NCBI RefSeq assembly: GCF_012524115.1
Contig: NZ_JAAZWB010000085.1
Span: 31,217-95,216, forward strand
Direction: 5' to 3'
From: Bacillus sp. RO1
GTDB lineage: Bacteria > Bacillota > Bacilli > Bacillales > Bacillaceae_I
Length of the DNA: 64,000 nucleotides
The position numbers and the translations under genes were made by a program. Positions 9,397-18,049 of this stretch are shown here, one piece after another; positions within the stretch are counted from its first letter, which is position 1; every line of letters begins with the position of its first letter. The notes under the pieces were generated by a model that saw only the letters and a program-made list of their open reading frames with translations, did not search any database and was not told where the DNA came from.

Positions 9397-9475
9397 GATT
9401 GGAGTGGATGGCGCAATAACGCCCGCGGGAGGAAGTGACAGGCTTATATCCCAATACGGAGGAAGTTACTGAAAA
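9397..9475 (-). repeat. MITE-like dispersed repeat, partial reverse copy
   Basis: GATTGGAGTGGATGGCGC, ACGCCCGCGGGAGGAAG and GACAGG match the first third of reverse-oriented copies; the remainder is missing. It faces the complete forward copy at 9155-9308. Confidence 0.65.
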
Positions 9476-9489
9476 ACTGATAACGTAAA

Positions 9490-9755
9490 GGAAAGGTTAA
9501 TCTGTCTAATAGAGGCGCTCTATACGCCCGAAGACCTTCAAAAAAAGGTTAAACTGTCTTATAGAAGCGCTCTATACGCCCTAAAATACTTAAAATAAGG
9601 CTGAACTGTCTTATAGAGGCGCTCTATACACCCGAAGACCTTCAAAAAAAGGTTAATCTGTCTAATAGAAGCGCTCTATACGCCCTAAAATACTTAAAAT
9701 AAGGCTGAACTGTCTTATAGAAGCGCTCACACCCGAAGATCTTCAAAAATTGCTT
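9490..9755 (+). repeat. 52-bp tandem array D (5 units)
   Basis: CTGTCT recurs at 9502, 9554, 9606, 9658 and 9710, exactly 52 bases apart. Each unit contains a palindromic core TATAGA(A/G)GCGCTCTATA, or a one-base variant of it, and alternates between two flanking versions (CCGAAGACCTTCAAAAA or CCTAAAATACTTAAAATAAG). The last unit has lost part of the core. Confidence 0.92.
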
Positions 9756-9890
9756 GCTGGGGATTGGAACAAAAGACGAAGACTCCTGAGGAAGACAGCA
9801 CTAGCTGGAGACCCCGCAGGTAGCCGAGGAGGATCTCTTCAGCCCCAAGGAAAGCGAAGCCATTTGCAGAAATCAACAGCGGTGTCTTAT
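9755..9890 (-). repeat. MITE-like dispersed repeat, copy 2 (reverse)
   Basis: Reads GATTGGAAC, GACGAAGACTCCTGAGG, GGAGACCCCGCAGG, GCCGAGGAGG, GGAAAGCGAAGCCATTTGC and ends AATCAACAGCGG on the plus strand, i.e. the reverse complement of the forward copies. Confidence 0.82.
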
Positions 9891-9944
9891 CTTAACATCA
9901 ACAACAACAACATCTAAATTCAAAGACTTTTTCAGTGGCTTCCA

Positions 9945-10012
9945 GGAGCGAGAAGGCTCACGGACCGCCCACATGCAAGCGTAGCGCATGGAACGGAAAT
10001 TAACCGGTTAAT
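9945..10012 (-). repeat. MITE-like dispersed repeat, 3' fragment
   Basis: GAAGGCTCACGGACCGCCC, GCGTAGCGCATGGAACGG and AAATTAACCGG match the end of reverse copies only. Confidence 0.6.
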
Positions 10013-10027
10013 ATACTTTCTTATCCT

Positions 10028-10062
10028 AAAAAAAGAACCGGCTAACTGGGCCGATTCTTAAC
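10028..10062 (-). terminator. Terminator of yuiB
   Basis: AAGAATCGGC / GCCGGTTCTT (one G-T pair) is followed on the minus strand by TTTTTTAGG. Confidence 0.85.
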
Positions 10063-10068
10063 TTGACG

Positions 10069-10392
10069 TTAAAACATTTGATATCCATTTTTACGAAGCA
10101 TTTTAATAACAATACCAGAAGTTATTGCCCCAGCTAAGCCACTCACCAATATAGTGATATCTGCCACCTGTAAGGACGCCACCTCTGAGCCAAGTTTTGA
10201 AAAAGCACTGCCAGGCTGCCTGAAATAATCAATCAATCTCACATCATCCTGAGCGATGATCCACACACATACTAAAGGATATATGATGGCCATAATCCAA
10301 GACATGCGCAATAACATATTTAAAAGGAATCCAATCCCAAAGAATAGCACGAAAAATAAGACAACAGATATAAGTAAAATTGGTATATTCAA
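10069..10392 (-). CDS. yuiB: YuiB membrane protein
   Basis: This 107-residue protein has three hydrophobic stretches (about residues 4-27, 28-45 and 75-95) and matches YuiB by size, composition and position between yuiC and yuiA. Function is unknown. The frame opens at a TTG at 10398, but GGAGG would then be only three bases away; the second TTG at 10392 gives a nine-base spacing and is preferred. Confidence 0.8.
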   Translation of the reverse strand: MNIPILLISVVLFFVLFFGIGFLLNMLLRMSWIMAIIYPLVCVWIIAQDDVRLIDYFRQPGSAFSKLGSEVASLQVADITILVSGLAGAITSGIVIKMLRKNGYQMF

Positions 10393-10476
10393 TACCAAGC
10401 ACCTCCATTACACATCTTTCCTTAGTGTACTGAAAGCGTTGATACGAGTCAATTACTTTTGGCATTCAAACAAAAA

Positions 10477-10541
10477 CACAATCGCAATTGTCCTAAATAC
10501 GTCATAAATGACCTATCATAGAACGAGCGCGATTGTGTGAA
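10477..10541 (-). terminator. Terminator of yuiA (large-loop stem)
   Basis: CACAATCGC and GCGATTGTG pair across about 44 bases, and the minus strand continues TTTTTGTTTG. The loop itself contains weak pairing. Confidence 0.65.
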
Positions 10542-10558
10542 AAGCATCTATTAGCTAT

Positions 10559-10681
10559 TTATTTCCTTCCGCTCCCACCACAACAGGAACAAGTTTCTGA
10601 TCCGCCTAGCAATAACTGAAAATATCCTTTACCTGAACAATACGGGCAATCCTTTTTCTCTGTTTGCAGTTGATTTTTCAT
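10559..10681 (-). CDS. yuiA: YuiA, small CxxC/CxxCxGxG protein
   Basis: This 40-residue protein was too short for routine ORF calling. It has two DnaJ-type zinc-ribbon motifs: CPYCSGKG in the middle and CSCCGGSG at the end, so it probably binds zinc. GGAGG lies nine bases before its ATG. Size, motif pattern and position next to yuiB identify it as YuiA, whose function is unknown. Confidence 0.82.
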   Translation of the reverse strand: MKNQLQTEKKDCPYCSGKGYFQLLLGGSETCSCCGGSGRK

Positions 10682-10854
10682 TCCATATCCCTCCAGATGA
10701 TTTTCTCAAAACAGAATTTAATTTAATTTTCTGATAATATATCATCCTTTTAAAGGAAAAGGAAAGGGACGAAAATAGCTAAATAAGACGATGTAAGCGA
10801 ATACATCTTATCCAATCTATCTGTTTCTTTCTTTTTCTTAAATTTACAGAATTA

Positions 10855-11334
10855 TTAGAAAAATAACTTGTACGAACTATAGTTAAATATCTGTCCAGGA
10901 TTCATAGCCTTCGTTTCTTTTAAAACAGAAAGATTTGTGAGCTTTGCGCAATAGTGGATGAGCAAAGAGGAATCAGGGTCTCTCTCAAGTTCCTCAAGCG
11001 TTTTAAATGCCGCATCAGATAGTTCGCTTTCTTGATAGACTACGTCGTGGTTTAGAGGAGTACATAAGAATAGGAGCATATTATCGCTGATTTTATCCTT
11101 TATGACACCAGATCTGACTCCAATCAGCCCCTCGACCTTTACGTTGATGCCCGTTTCCTCTAATATTTCTCGAGCTACTGCCTCATCTACGGTTTCATTC
11201 GCTTCCACAAATCCTGCAGGAAAGGACCACTTCCCCTTAAGTCCACCGTAGCTCTTTTTTACGACAAGCCATTTGCCGTCTTCTGCTACCACAATACCCG
11301 CAACCGCGAGCCAGACATTTTCTCTTTTTCCCAT
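10855..11334 (-). CDS. Nudix hydrolase
   Basis: This 159-residue enzyme has a perfect Nudix box at residues 41-63 (G-x5-E-x7-RE-x2-EE-x-G-I), which binds Mg2+ and cleaves nucleoside-diphosphate-X bonds. WSFPAGFVE before the box is typical of small house-cleaning Nudix proteins. A run of G residues (GGGGGAC) precedes the ATG. The substrate cannot be told from the sequence. It lies between yuiA and ndh, transcribed in the same direction. Confidence 0.9.
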   Translation of the reverse strand: MGKRENVWLAVAGIVVAEDGKWLVVKKSYGGLKGKWSFPAGFVEANETVDEAVAREILEETGINVKVEGLIGVRSGVIKDKISDNMLLFLCTPLNHDVVYQESELSDAAFKTLEELERDPDSSLLIHYCAKLTNLSVLKETKAMNPGQIFNYSSYKLFF

Positions 11335-11394
11335 GTTATCGTCCCCCTGTTTGTACCTGATAAAGTAATGGTATCAGGAAAAAAGACAAAAAGA

Positions 11395-11430
11395 AAAGCT
11401 GCACGTTATAAAATGTGCAGCTTCTAAAAA
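11395..11430 (-). terminator. Terminator of the NDH-2 gene
   Basis: AAGCTGCAC / GTGCAGCTT with a 10-base loop is followed on the minus strand by TTCTTTTTG. Confidence 0.82.
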
Positions 11431-11437
11431 ATATATC

Positions 11438-12655
11438 TTATAATACGTTGAATTTACCTTTTTTCATTACTAGGCCAGCTCCACCGATCATGTATAGTGC
11501 ACGGTTGTCGACCATTTTCTTCATGAAGGATGCTTTAGAGCCCCAGATTTTGCGACCGAATACTACGCCGATTGCATCGTCTTCACCTAAAGAACATACC
11601 GTTCCTTTTAAATCTGGAGTGAAGGTTTGTAGTTCACCTTGGCCACGAACCAATACTGCCAAGTTCTTCGCACAAACTTCCCCTTGCTGCATCGCGATTT
11701 GAGCAGTTGGAGGGTATGGACGGTTGATTTCTTCGTTGATGATTAGAGAACAGTCTCCAACGATGAATACATCCTCATGTCCAGGAGCGCGTAAGTAAGG
11801 ATCTACTTTCACACGGCCACGCATGTTTTCGAATCCGGAATCTTCTACCAAGTGGTTTCCACGTACACCTGCTGCCCAAACGACTGTACCAGCTTTGATT
11901 TCTTCCACTTCTTCGTCTTTAGCAACGATAATTCCTTCTTCCGTCGCTTCTTTGATAGCAGTGCCAATTTTGAATTCTACACCTTTACGTTCAAGCGTGT
12001 TTACAGCGTATTCCACTAGTTCCGGATCAAATCCAGGAAGTACAGTCGGTGCAGCTTCTACACACACGATGCGTACTTTTTCTTTAGGAATATCAAACTC
12101 TTGGCAAAGTTCAGGAACACGGTTAACTAGTTCTCCAAGGAATTCGATACCAGTAAATCCAGCTCCACCAACTACGATAGTTAAACGGTCGTTACGGCGG
12201 TGTGCTTCTGTATTGTAAGTAGCAAATTGATATTCGATGTGCTCACGGATCTTACGAGCAACATTTAAGTTTGCAATCGTGAACGCATGCTCTTTCAAGC
12301 CCTTGATGCCAAAAGTCTCTGCTTCATAACCAAGACCAACCACTAGATAGTCGTAAGAGATTTCTCCGCCTTTAGTCAAAGCAACAGTTTTAGCTTCACG
12401 ATTGATGCCTGTAACTGTATCGTGTAAGAAATGAACCTTGCTGCGATCAATTACGTCAGAAATTTTGTAACGAGTACGATCAGCCGGCAGTGTTCCTGCT
12501 GATGCTTCGTGTAACCATGTAGACTCATAATGGTAATCGTTTTTGTTTACCAACGTAATATCGGCTTCATTGACACCGATCATTTTTTGAAGACGAACAG
12601 CCGTTACAAGTCCACCGTAACCAGCACCTAGAATAACTATACTTGGCTTTTTCAA
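11438..12655 (-). CDS. yumB: Type II NADH:quinone oxidoreductase (YumB-like)
   Basis: This 405-residue peripheral membrane flavoprotein (NDH-2) passes electrons from NADH to menaquinone without pumping protons. The FAD-binding GAGYGG is at residues 10-15 after a TTG start, the NADH-binding GGAGFTGIE in the middle and the second FAD motif (VFIVGDCS) near residue 300. The start at 12655 is chosen because AAAGGTG lies ten bases before it; upstream in-frame codons lack a site. A second paralogue (YutJ) is at 20940. A Rex/Fnr-like operator lies 120 bases upstream. Confidence 0.92.
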   Translation of the reverse strand: MKKPSIVILGAGYGGLVTAVRLQKMIGVNEADITLVNKNDYHYESTWLHEASAGTLPADRTRYKISDVIDRSKVHFLHDTVTGINREAKTVALTKGGEISYDYLVVGLGYEAETFGIKGLKEHAFTIANLNVARKIREHIEYQFATYNTEAHRRNDRLTIVVGGAGFTGIEFLGELVNRVPELCQEFDIPKEKVRIVCVEAAPTVLPGFDPELVEYAVNTLERKGVEFKIGTAIKEATEEGIIVAKDEEVEEIKAGTVVWAAGVRGNHLVEDSGFENMRGRVKVDPYLRAPGHEDVFIVGDCSLIINEEINRPYPPTAQIAMQQGEVCAKNLAVLVRGQGELQTFTPDLKGTVCSLGEDDAIGVVFGRKIWGSKASFMKKMVDNRALYMIGGAGLVMKKGKFNVL

Positions 12656-13064
12656 ATGAATCACACCTTTTATATTGAAATTTTTTATAAAATAAATATG
12701 AAGACATGAAACAAATCTCACTGTACCTTTTCTTACTATCCACTATTAAGATAAAATTTATTAGAAATAAATGATTGTGAAACACTTCACGAATATGAAC
12801 GGCAAAAAAGTGCGAAATTTGTCACAAAGAAACTTAACCTACCTAACATCATATTCTTTTTCTGTCTTTTTTTCAAGACAAAATCATAGTTTAAAAAGCT
12901 TTAAAATATTCGGAAAAAACAAGTAATTTCGTATAAAAATTTTTAAATTTCTAGCTATTTTCAGTATATGTTCCCCTTTTTCCAAGGTTGAAAACAGAAA
13001 TTGTGAGAAAATTATGCTATGATAAAGAAAGAAAGTTAACAATTGTTTAGGGGGATAGATTCAG
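12656..13064. other. Divergent intergenic region ndh / yumC
   Basis: No gene is seen in 408 bases. It holds the Rex/Fnr-like palindrome at 12775-12792 on the ndh side and, before yumC, a TATGAT-type -10 near 13018. The remainder is AT-rich. Confidence 0.6.
12775..12792 (-). promoter_or_regulatory. Rex-like (or Fnr-like) operator of the NDH-2 gene
   Basis: TTGTGAAACACTTCACGA matches the Rex pattern TTGTGAA-N4-TTCACAA with two end mismatches. It also matches the Fnr pattern TGTGA-N6-TCACA with one mismatch. Rex senses NADH/NAD+ and commonly controls ndh; an Fnr gene is present at 63.1 kb. Confidence 0.65.
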
Positions 13065-14057
13065 ATGAGCGAAGAACAAAAAGTATTTGACATCACCATC
13101 ATCGGTGGAGGGCCAACTGGCTTATTCACTGCTTTCTACGGAGGTATGAGGCAGGCTAGCGTCAAAATCATTGAAAGTCTACCACAATTGGGTGGACAGT
13201 TATCCGCGTTATACCCCGAAAAGTACATATATGATATCGCCGGCTTCCCAAAAATCCGTGCACAGGAATTGATCAACAACCTAAAAGAACAGATGGCCAA
13301 GTTTGAGCCAACGGTTGCATTGGAGCAATCCGTACAAACCCTTGAAAAAATGGGAGACGGAACGTTCAAGATTGTAACGGACAAAGAAACGCACTATTCC
13401 AAAGCAGTCATCATTACTGCTGGTAATGGCGCATTCCAACCACGCCGCCTCGAGCTTGATAACGCTAAAGATTATGAGAACAAGAACATCCACTATTTTG
13501 TGGACGATATGAATAAATTTGCTGGCAAGAAAGTGGTTGTATTCGGTGGCGGTGACTCTGCTGTTGACTGGGCGCTGATGCTTGAGCCGATTGCTGAGAA
13601 AGTGACGCTCGTTCACCGTCGTGACAAGTTCCGTGCTCACGAGCACAGTGTAGAAACATTAATGAATTCCAACGTTGAAATTAAAACGCCATACGTACCT
13701 GCAGAACTAATCGGTGACGATAACGCAATCAATCAGGTTGTCCTCGAAAAAGTGAAATCCGAAGAGCGTGAAGTGTTGGAGGTTGATGATGTTATTGTTA
13801 ACTACGGATTTGTTTCCTCCCTTGGGCCTATCAAAGATTGGGGACTTGAAATCGAAAAGAATTCCATCCTAGTCAATTCCAAAATGGAAACAAATATATC
13901 CGGAATTTATGCTGCCGGTGATATTTGCACATACGAAGGAAAAGTGAAACTAATCGCTTGCGGCTTTGGCGAGGCACCTACTGCTGTAAATAACGCCAAA
14001 TCCTATATCGATCCAAAAGCAAAAGTACAACCGCTTCATAGTACTAGTTTATTCTAA
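13065..14057 (+). CDS. yumC: Ferredoxin/flavodoxin-NADP+ reductase, thioredoxin-reductase type
   Basis: This 330-residue FAD enzyme is the Bacillus-type ferredoxin-NADP+ reductase. GGGPTG (14-19) binds FAD, GGGDSA (161-166) binds NADPH, and [11 protein letters not shown] is the second FAD motif. The CxxC redox pair of thioredoxin reductases is absent, as expected for this group, and the C-terminal tail is aromatic-ended (SLF). AGGGGGA stands before the ATG. It stands alone with its own terminator. Confidence 0.95.
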   Translation: MSEEQKVFDITIIGGGPTGLFTAFYGGMRQASVKIIESLPQLGGQLSALYPEKYIYDIAGFPKIRAQELINNLKEQMAKFEPTVALEQSVQTLEKMGDGTFKIVTDKETHYSKAVIITAGNGAFQPRRLELDNAKDYENKNIHYFVDDMNKFAGKKVVVFGGGDSAVDWALMLEPIAEKVTLVHRRDKFRAHEHSVETLMNSNVEIKTPYVPAELIGDDNAINQVVLEKVKSEEREVLEVDDVIVNYGFVSSLGPIKDWGLEIEKNSILVNSKMETNISGIYAAGDICTYEGKVKLIACGFGEAPTAVNNAKSYIDPKAKVQPLHSTSLF

Positions 14058-14076
14058 GCAGGCTATGAAGGTGCAG

Positions 14077-14110
14077 CCAACCCTAGTGGATACAGGGGTT
14101 GGTTTTTTGC
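14077..14110 (+). terminator. Terminator of yumC
   Basis: CCAACCCT / AGGGGTTGG is followed by TTTTTTG. Confidence 0.88.
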
Positions 14111-14198
14111 ATTTTATCCCCAAAATTAAATCAACCTGTAACCTTCTCCACCATTCTACGTCTAACCTAGTAACAAACCTAACGAGGTGATCAGCTAA

Positions 14199-14732
14199 AT
14201 GAAACTCTTCAAGGTTGCTGTTCTTTCCTTTCTCCTCACTATCTTATCTTTACCGTTCTATTCACCAACAGGCTATGCGTGCTCCTGCCTTCCACCTGGT
14301 ACACCGCAAGAGGAACTTGCAAAAATGGATGCCGTTTTCACAGGTAAGGTGTTAGAGGTTGAAGAGAAATTCAACAGTACAAAAGAAGTAAAGTTGAATG
14401 TGACAGAAACATGGAAAGGTGTGGAAACAAAGGAAGTAGTCATTTACACTGCCATGGACTCCGCAGCATGTGGTGTGAATTTTGAGAAAAACAAAGACTA
14501 CTTGGTCTATGCCCATTTGGAAGATGGAGAATATACGACTTACCTTTGTTCCAGAACAGCAGAGCTACCCCAGGCACAGACCGATTTAAAGGAGCTTGGA
14601 GAAGGTACTGTGCCCACAGGTGATAAAAAGCCATTCGCCAACTTCTCCACCCAAAATGCAGTGATCGGGACACTTGGATTGGCACTTGTTTTAGGCGCTT
14701 GTTTCTTCTATCGCTGGAAAAGTACAAAATAA
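14199..14732 (+). CDS. Secreted TIMP-like (NTR-fold) protein with C-terminal anchor
   Basis: This 177-residue protein resembles the bacterial tissue-inhibitor-of-metalloproteinase (NTR) family: a signal peptide ends in GYA just before C28-S-C30, and further cysteines occur at CGVNF and YLCSRT, which fit the disulfide pattern CSC...C...C. A hydrophobic segment (about 155-170) followed by RWKSTK makes a C-terminal membrane anchor. It is probably exposed on the cell surface. Whether it inhibits proteases is not known. An AACGAGGTGATC site precedes the ATG. Confidence 0.82.
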   Translation: MKLFKVAVLSFLLTILSLPFYSPTGYACSCLPPGTPQEELAKMDAVFTGKVLEVEEKFNSTKEVKLNVTETWKGVETKEVVIYTAMDSAACGVNFEKNKDYLVYAHLEDGEYTTYLCSRTAELPQAQTDLKELGEGTVPTGDKKPFANFSTQNAVIGTLGLALVLGACFFYRWKSTK

Positions 14733-14740
14733 GTGAACAC

Positions 14741-14776
14741 GGAAAAGCACCTCTCTTTTCGAAAGGTGCTTTTCTT
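14741..14776. terminator. Bidirectional terminator between converging genes
   Basis: AAAAGCACCT / AGGTGCTTTT with a short T/C-rich loop. Confidence 0.88.
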
Positions 14777-14787
14777 GTATGATAGGT

Positions 14788-15447
14788 TTACCAAAAGACA
14801 ACAATCTTGCCATTATCGAGGCTAATGAAATATCCTACATAGTCTCCAAGATCTACATTAACCTCTTCCCCAGTTTCTAGAACGTGTTTAATGTTCTCCA
14901 CTAGTCCGGTATACTCCGTCCAATCCTCTGTAGAAAAATAATCAATCAATACTTCAACATGTTCGACATCTGCCACCGCGGCACCTGTACTCATGGAAAG
15001 TAAAATGCCTTCCGCCTCATGATAGATCATAAATCCATCGGATTCCGGAATTCCATATAGATTGGCACCATGCTTTTCTGCGATGGCTATGTGGCTTGTG
15101 AATTTTTCGTCAAGTATTCTATGGTAGGTATAGTCACCAATAGTAACTGTTTCCACCTCATCTTCTTTATGGTCAACTGGTTCAGCTGCAGGGGGCTCTT
15201 CTCGAGGAGTTTCAGTTGGTTTTTCTACCGACTGCGTACTAACTTCCGTAATTTCTTCTACTTCATTGCTATCTATGGAAAATGTATGAGATGGTATCGC
15301 CATGCGTACATATTGAAAGGAAGGTTTTGTTGAATGAAATTGGTATGACTCAATGGCCTGTGTTTCGACTCCTTGACAGGCTGTTCCGATGCTTGCAAAT
15401 CCTAGCGCCGACAAAAGAATAATTGTCATGCTCCTTTTATTTTTCAC
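14788..15447 (-). CDS. Hypothetical secreted or membrane-anchored protein
   Basis: This protein of about 219 residues is not recognised. It begins with a basic/hydrophobic signal sequence ending ASIGTAC, which could be a weak lipobox but lacks the usual L/I/V at -3. A long acidic, proline/glutamate-rich linker (about residues 60-100) leads to a C-terminal domain with a YHR...HIAIAEKHG and YFSLDNGK pattern. The GTG at 15447, eight bases after AAGGAG, is preferred over a GTG at 15456. It converges with the TIMP-like gene. Confidence 0.72.
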   Translation of the reverse strand: MKNKRSMTIILLSALGFASIGTACQGVETQAIESYQFHSTKPSFQYVRMAIPSHTFSIDSNEVEEITEVSTQSVEKPTETPREEPPAAEPVDHKEDEVETVTIGDYTYHRILDEKFTSHIAIAEKHGANLYGIPESDGFMIYHEAEGILLSMSTGAAVADVEHVEVLIDYFSTEDWTEYTGLVENIKHVLETGEEVNVDLGDYVGYFISLDNGKIVVFW

Positions 15448-15526
15448 TGCGACCACTCCTTCTTTTTCACCTAATTATATAGACGTTTGGAAGAGGTAGA
15501 TGGTTTCATATTTTTGGAAATTAAGC

Positions 15527-15568
15527 ACAAAAAAACTTGGATAAGCATATAGGCTATCCAAGTTTAAA
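15527..15568 (-). terminator. Terminator of yutM
   Basis: AACTTGGATA / TATCCAAGTT with a T tract on both strands; it ends minus-strand transcription of the Fe-S carrier gene. Confidence 0.85.
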
Positions 15569-15578
15569 TTTTTTGTTA

Positions 15579-15941
15579 TTAACATTCCTCCGGTGTACCG
15601 GTGTTCGTCGCTGTACGGAAAGAAGAACCACAGCCACAGTTCGCGATGGCGTTCGGGTTGTCGATGGTAAATCCGCCACCCATCATGGATTGTTTAAAAT
15701 CAATTTTTACATCTTGAAGAATTGGCTTGCTTTCAGCGTCAATTAAAATTTTGATACCGTGTTGTTCCAATTCAATATCTTTTTCGCCTTTTTCTTCTTC
15801 AAAGCCCATACCGTAAGAAAGACCGCTACATCCTCCACCTTTCACGCCTACACGTAAGAAGACGGATTCATCGCCATGTTCTTTCATCATATCTTTTATT
15901 TGAAAAGCTGCTGCTTCCGTAATTGTAATAACATCACTCAT
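15579..15941 (-). CDS. yutM: A-type iron-sulfur cluster carrier (HesB/IscA family)
   Basis: This 120-residue protein carries Fe-S clusters to apo-proteins. The three ligand cysteines C38 (GGGCSG), C102 and C104 (NCGCGSSF) are in the canonical C-x(~63)-C-x-C pattern. A GGAGGTG site precedes the ATG. It lies next to dapF, as in B. subtilis (yutM-yutL), and acts downstream of the SUF machinery at 48-53 kb. Confidence 0.93.
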   Translation of the reverse strand: MSDVITITEAAAFQIKDMMKEHGDESVFLRVGVKGGGCSGLSYGMGFEEEKGEKDIELEQHGIKILIDAESKPILQDVKIDFKQSMMGGGFTIDNPNAIANCGCGSSFRTATNTGTPEEC

Positions 15942-16055
15942 TTGTTACACCTCCCAATGTATTTCCAATTCCATTATCCCCATTATATCGTGAATTGGAA
16001 GTCTGCTCAAACTTACTGCTTTAATAGTATATGCAAAAGGAACAAGCCTTTGTGA

Positions 16056-16910
16056 TTAATAATAGAAAGTTCCGGTACAGATAACTTCTGCGGGTCCACG
16101 CATTCTGACAGACCCTTCGTTCGTCCATGTGATAAAAAGGTCTCCTCCTGCTAAATGAACGACCGTTTCTTTATCACGTACCGTTTGGTTGTTAAGGACA
16201 GATGCCACTACTGCCGCACATGCACCAGTACCGCATGCTTGGGTAATGCCAGAGCCTCTTTCCCAAACACGAAAGTGCAGTTCATCTTCTGCTACAACCT
16301 CGACAAACTCAACATTTACTCCCTCAGGAAAACGGGGGTCCTTTTCCACAACAGGTCCCAGAGTAGTTAGGGGGGCATTTTTAATATCATCTACATAAAA
16401 AATGACGTGTGGATTCCCCATGGAAACTGTGGTTATTTCGTAAGTTTCTCCGGCTATAGTAAATGGTTCAGCAACTAAGGCTTCCTTTTCGTCCACAAGT
16501 ATCGGGATTTCATTCGTAGAGAGCTTTGGTTCTCCCATGTCGACAGTCACAGAGGTAACCTTTCCTTCTGCCACTTCTAACTCTGCTTCCACTAGTCCAG
16601 AAAGTGTTTCAATTTTAAAAGTTTGTGTTTGTACAATCCCATGCTCATAAGCATATTTCGCCATACAACGAAGACCATTCCCACAGTTTTTCCCTTCGGA
16701 TCCGTCATTATTGAAGATTCGCATCTTTACTGGTGTTACCTCAGATGGACAGATTAAAATCATCCCGTCGGAACCTATGCCGGTATGGATGTTTGCAACT
16801 TTGACGGCTAGAATTGATAGCTCATCTTCATTTAACTTTTCCTCAAACGTATTTACATATATATAGTTGTTTCCGAGTCCGTGCATCTTGGTGAAATGAA
16901 AGGAGCGCAT
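16056..16910 (-). CDS. dapF: Diaminopimelate epimerase
   Basis: This 284-residue enzyme interconverts LL- and meso-diaminopimelate for lysine and peptidoglycan synthesis, without cofactor. The two catalytic cysteines are present: C76 in NCGNGLRC and C226 in ACGTGA. The frame is open further upstream to 17105, but [14 protein letters not shown] is the family N-terminus and GGAGG lies ten bases before the ATG at 16910. Upstream there is a strong hairpin and then the 52-bp array. Confidence 0.96.
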   Translation of the reverse strand: MRSFHFTKMHGLGNNYIYVNTFEEKLNEDELSILAVKVANIHTGIGSDGMILICPSEVTPVKMRIFNNDGSEGKNCGNGLRCMAKYAYEHGIVQTQTFKIETLSGLVEAELEVAEGKVTSVTVDMGEPKLSTNEIPILVDEKEALVAEPFTIAGETYEITTVSMGNPHVIFYVDDIKNAPLTTLGPVVEKDPRFPEGVNVEFVEVVAEDELHFRVWERGSGITQACGTGACAAVVASVLNNQTVRDKETVVHLAGGDLFITWTNEGSVRMRGPAEVICTGTFYY

Positions 16911-16997
16911 TTTTACTATTCCTCCAAAAATAATTATTTCTTCAAGTATAAATACATAAAAGTCTGAACACAATAGAAATATCCCCCGTTTTATATG

Positions 16998-17048
16998 AAA
17001 AACCCATGTATCGCTTGCTTCTGTAGAAGCACGATAACATGGGTTTTT
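16998..17048. terminator. Long compound hairpin upstream of dapF
   Basis: A perfect 12-bp outer stem (AAAAACCCATGT / ACATGGGTTTTT) encloses a 7-bp inner stem (TGCTTCT / AGAAGCA). T5 runs lie on both strands, so it can stop transcription either way. It sits between array A and the dapF start. Confidence 0.75.
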
Positions 17049-17098
17049 CTGGTTTTGGTTGATGCGAGGTGTTTGGGGTTTGTAGGTGCTCTCGGAGG

Positions 17099-17992
17099 GC
17101 TTCATCTTGCTTATGAAGACATCTCTTCACCGGAAACTGTTCTTTGAAGTCTTCATCCGGCTCATGAGGACATCTCTCCACCGAAAACTGTTCTTTGAAG
17201 TCTTCATCCGGCTCATGAAGACATCTCTCCACCGAAAAACTGTTCTCCGAAGTCTTCATCCGGCTCATGAGGACATCTCTCCACCGGAAAACTGCTCTCT
17301 GAAGTCTTCATCCGGCTCATGAGGACATCTCTCCACCAGAAATCTTCTCTCACAGGTCTTCATACAACTTATGAGGACATCTCTCCACCGAAAAACTGTT
17401 CTCAGAGGTCTTCATCCGGCTCATGAGGACATCTCTCCACCGAAAAACTGTTCTTTGAAGTCTTCATCCGGCTCATGAAGACATCTCTCCACCGAAAAAC
17501 TGTTCTCTGAAGTCTTCATCCGGCTCATGAGGACATCACTCCACCGAAAAACTGTTCTTTGAAGTCTTCATCCGGCTCATGAGGACATCTCTCCACCGGA
17601 AAACTGTTCTCTGAAGTCTTCATCCGGCTTATGAAGACATCTCTCCACCAGAAATATTCTCTCACAGGTCTTCATACAACTTATGAGGACATCTCTCCAC
17701 CAGAAATATTGTTCTCTGAGGTCTTCATCCGGCTCATGAAGACATCTCTCTTCCGAAAATCTTCTCTCACAGGTCTTCATACAACTTATGAGGACATCTC
17801 TCCACCGAAAAACTTCTCTCACAGGTCTTCATACAACTTATGAGGACATCTCTCCACCGAAAAACTGTTCTCTGAAGTCTTCATCCGGCTCATGAAGACA
17901 TCTTTCCACCGAAAAACTGTTCTCTAAAGTCTTCATCTAGTTTATGAAGACTTCCCCCATTCAAAAAACTGTTCTCAGAGGTCTTCATCCAC
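17099..17992 (+). repeat. 52-bp tandem array A (about 18 units)
   Basis: GTCTTCAT recurs at 17149, 17200, 17252, 17304, 17356, 17408, 17460, 17512, 17564, 17616, 17668, 17721, 17773, 17825, 17877, 17929 and 17981, with a degenerate first copy at about 17099. Nearly all steps are 52 bases. In most units it is followed after 7 bases by ATGA(A/G)GAC, giving a palindrome, then a conserved CATCTCTCCACC and an A-rich/CTGTTCTCTG stretch. Because 52 is not a multiple of 3, the array is not coding. Confidence 0.97.
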
Positions 17993-18002
17993 TTTTCTAT
18001 AC

Positions 18003-18042
18003 ATAAAAAAACCACCCGCCAACTGACACTGGCGAGTGGATC
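18003..18042 (-). terminator. Terminator of nupC
   Basis: CCACTCGCCA / TGGCGGGTGG (one T-G pair) is followed on the minus strand by TTTTTTTATG. Confidence 0.9.
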
Positions 18043-18049
18043 TATCGTT

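Larger units (their letters stand above)
8975..10029. other. Gene-free repeat block of about 1 kb
   Basis: No credible gene was found. The interval holds one full and several partial copies of the MITE-like dispersed repeat on both strands and a five-copy 52-bp tandem array (listed separately). Open frames here, such as that at 9101-9301, are by-products of the GC-rich repeat. Confidence 0.75.

Noticed and set aside
16911..17105. N-terminal extension of DapF
   Set aside because: The extension covers the hairpin and leader; the family start and GGAGG are at 16910.
17577..17822. Repeat-encoded proteins within array A on either strand
   Set aside because: The 52-base period shifts the frame at each unit; the frames have no ribosome site and only reflect the repeat.
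17099..17992. CRISPR array
   Set aside because: The parts between the palindromes are conserved from unit to unit, not unique spacers, and no cas gene is near.
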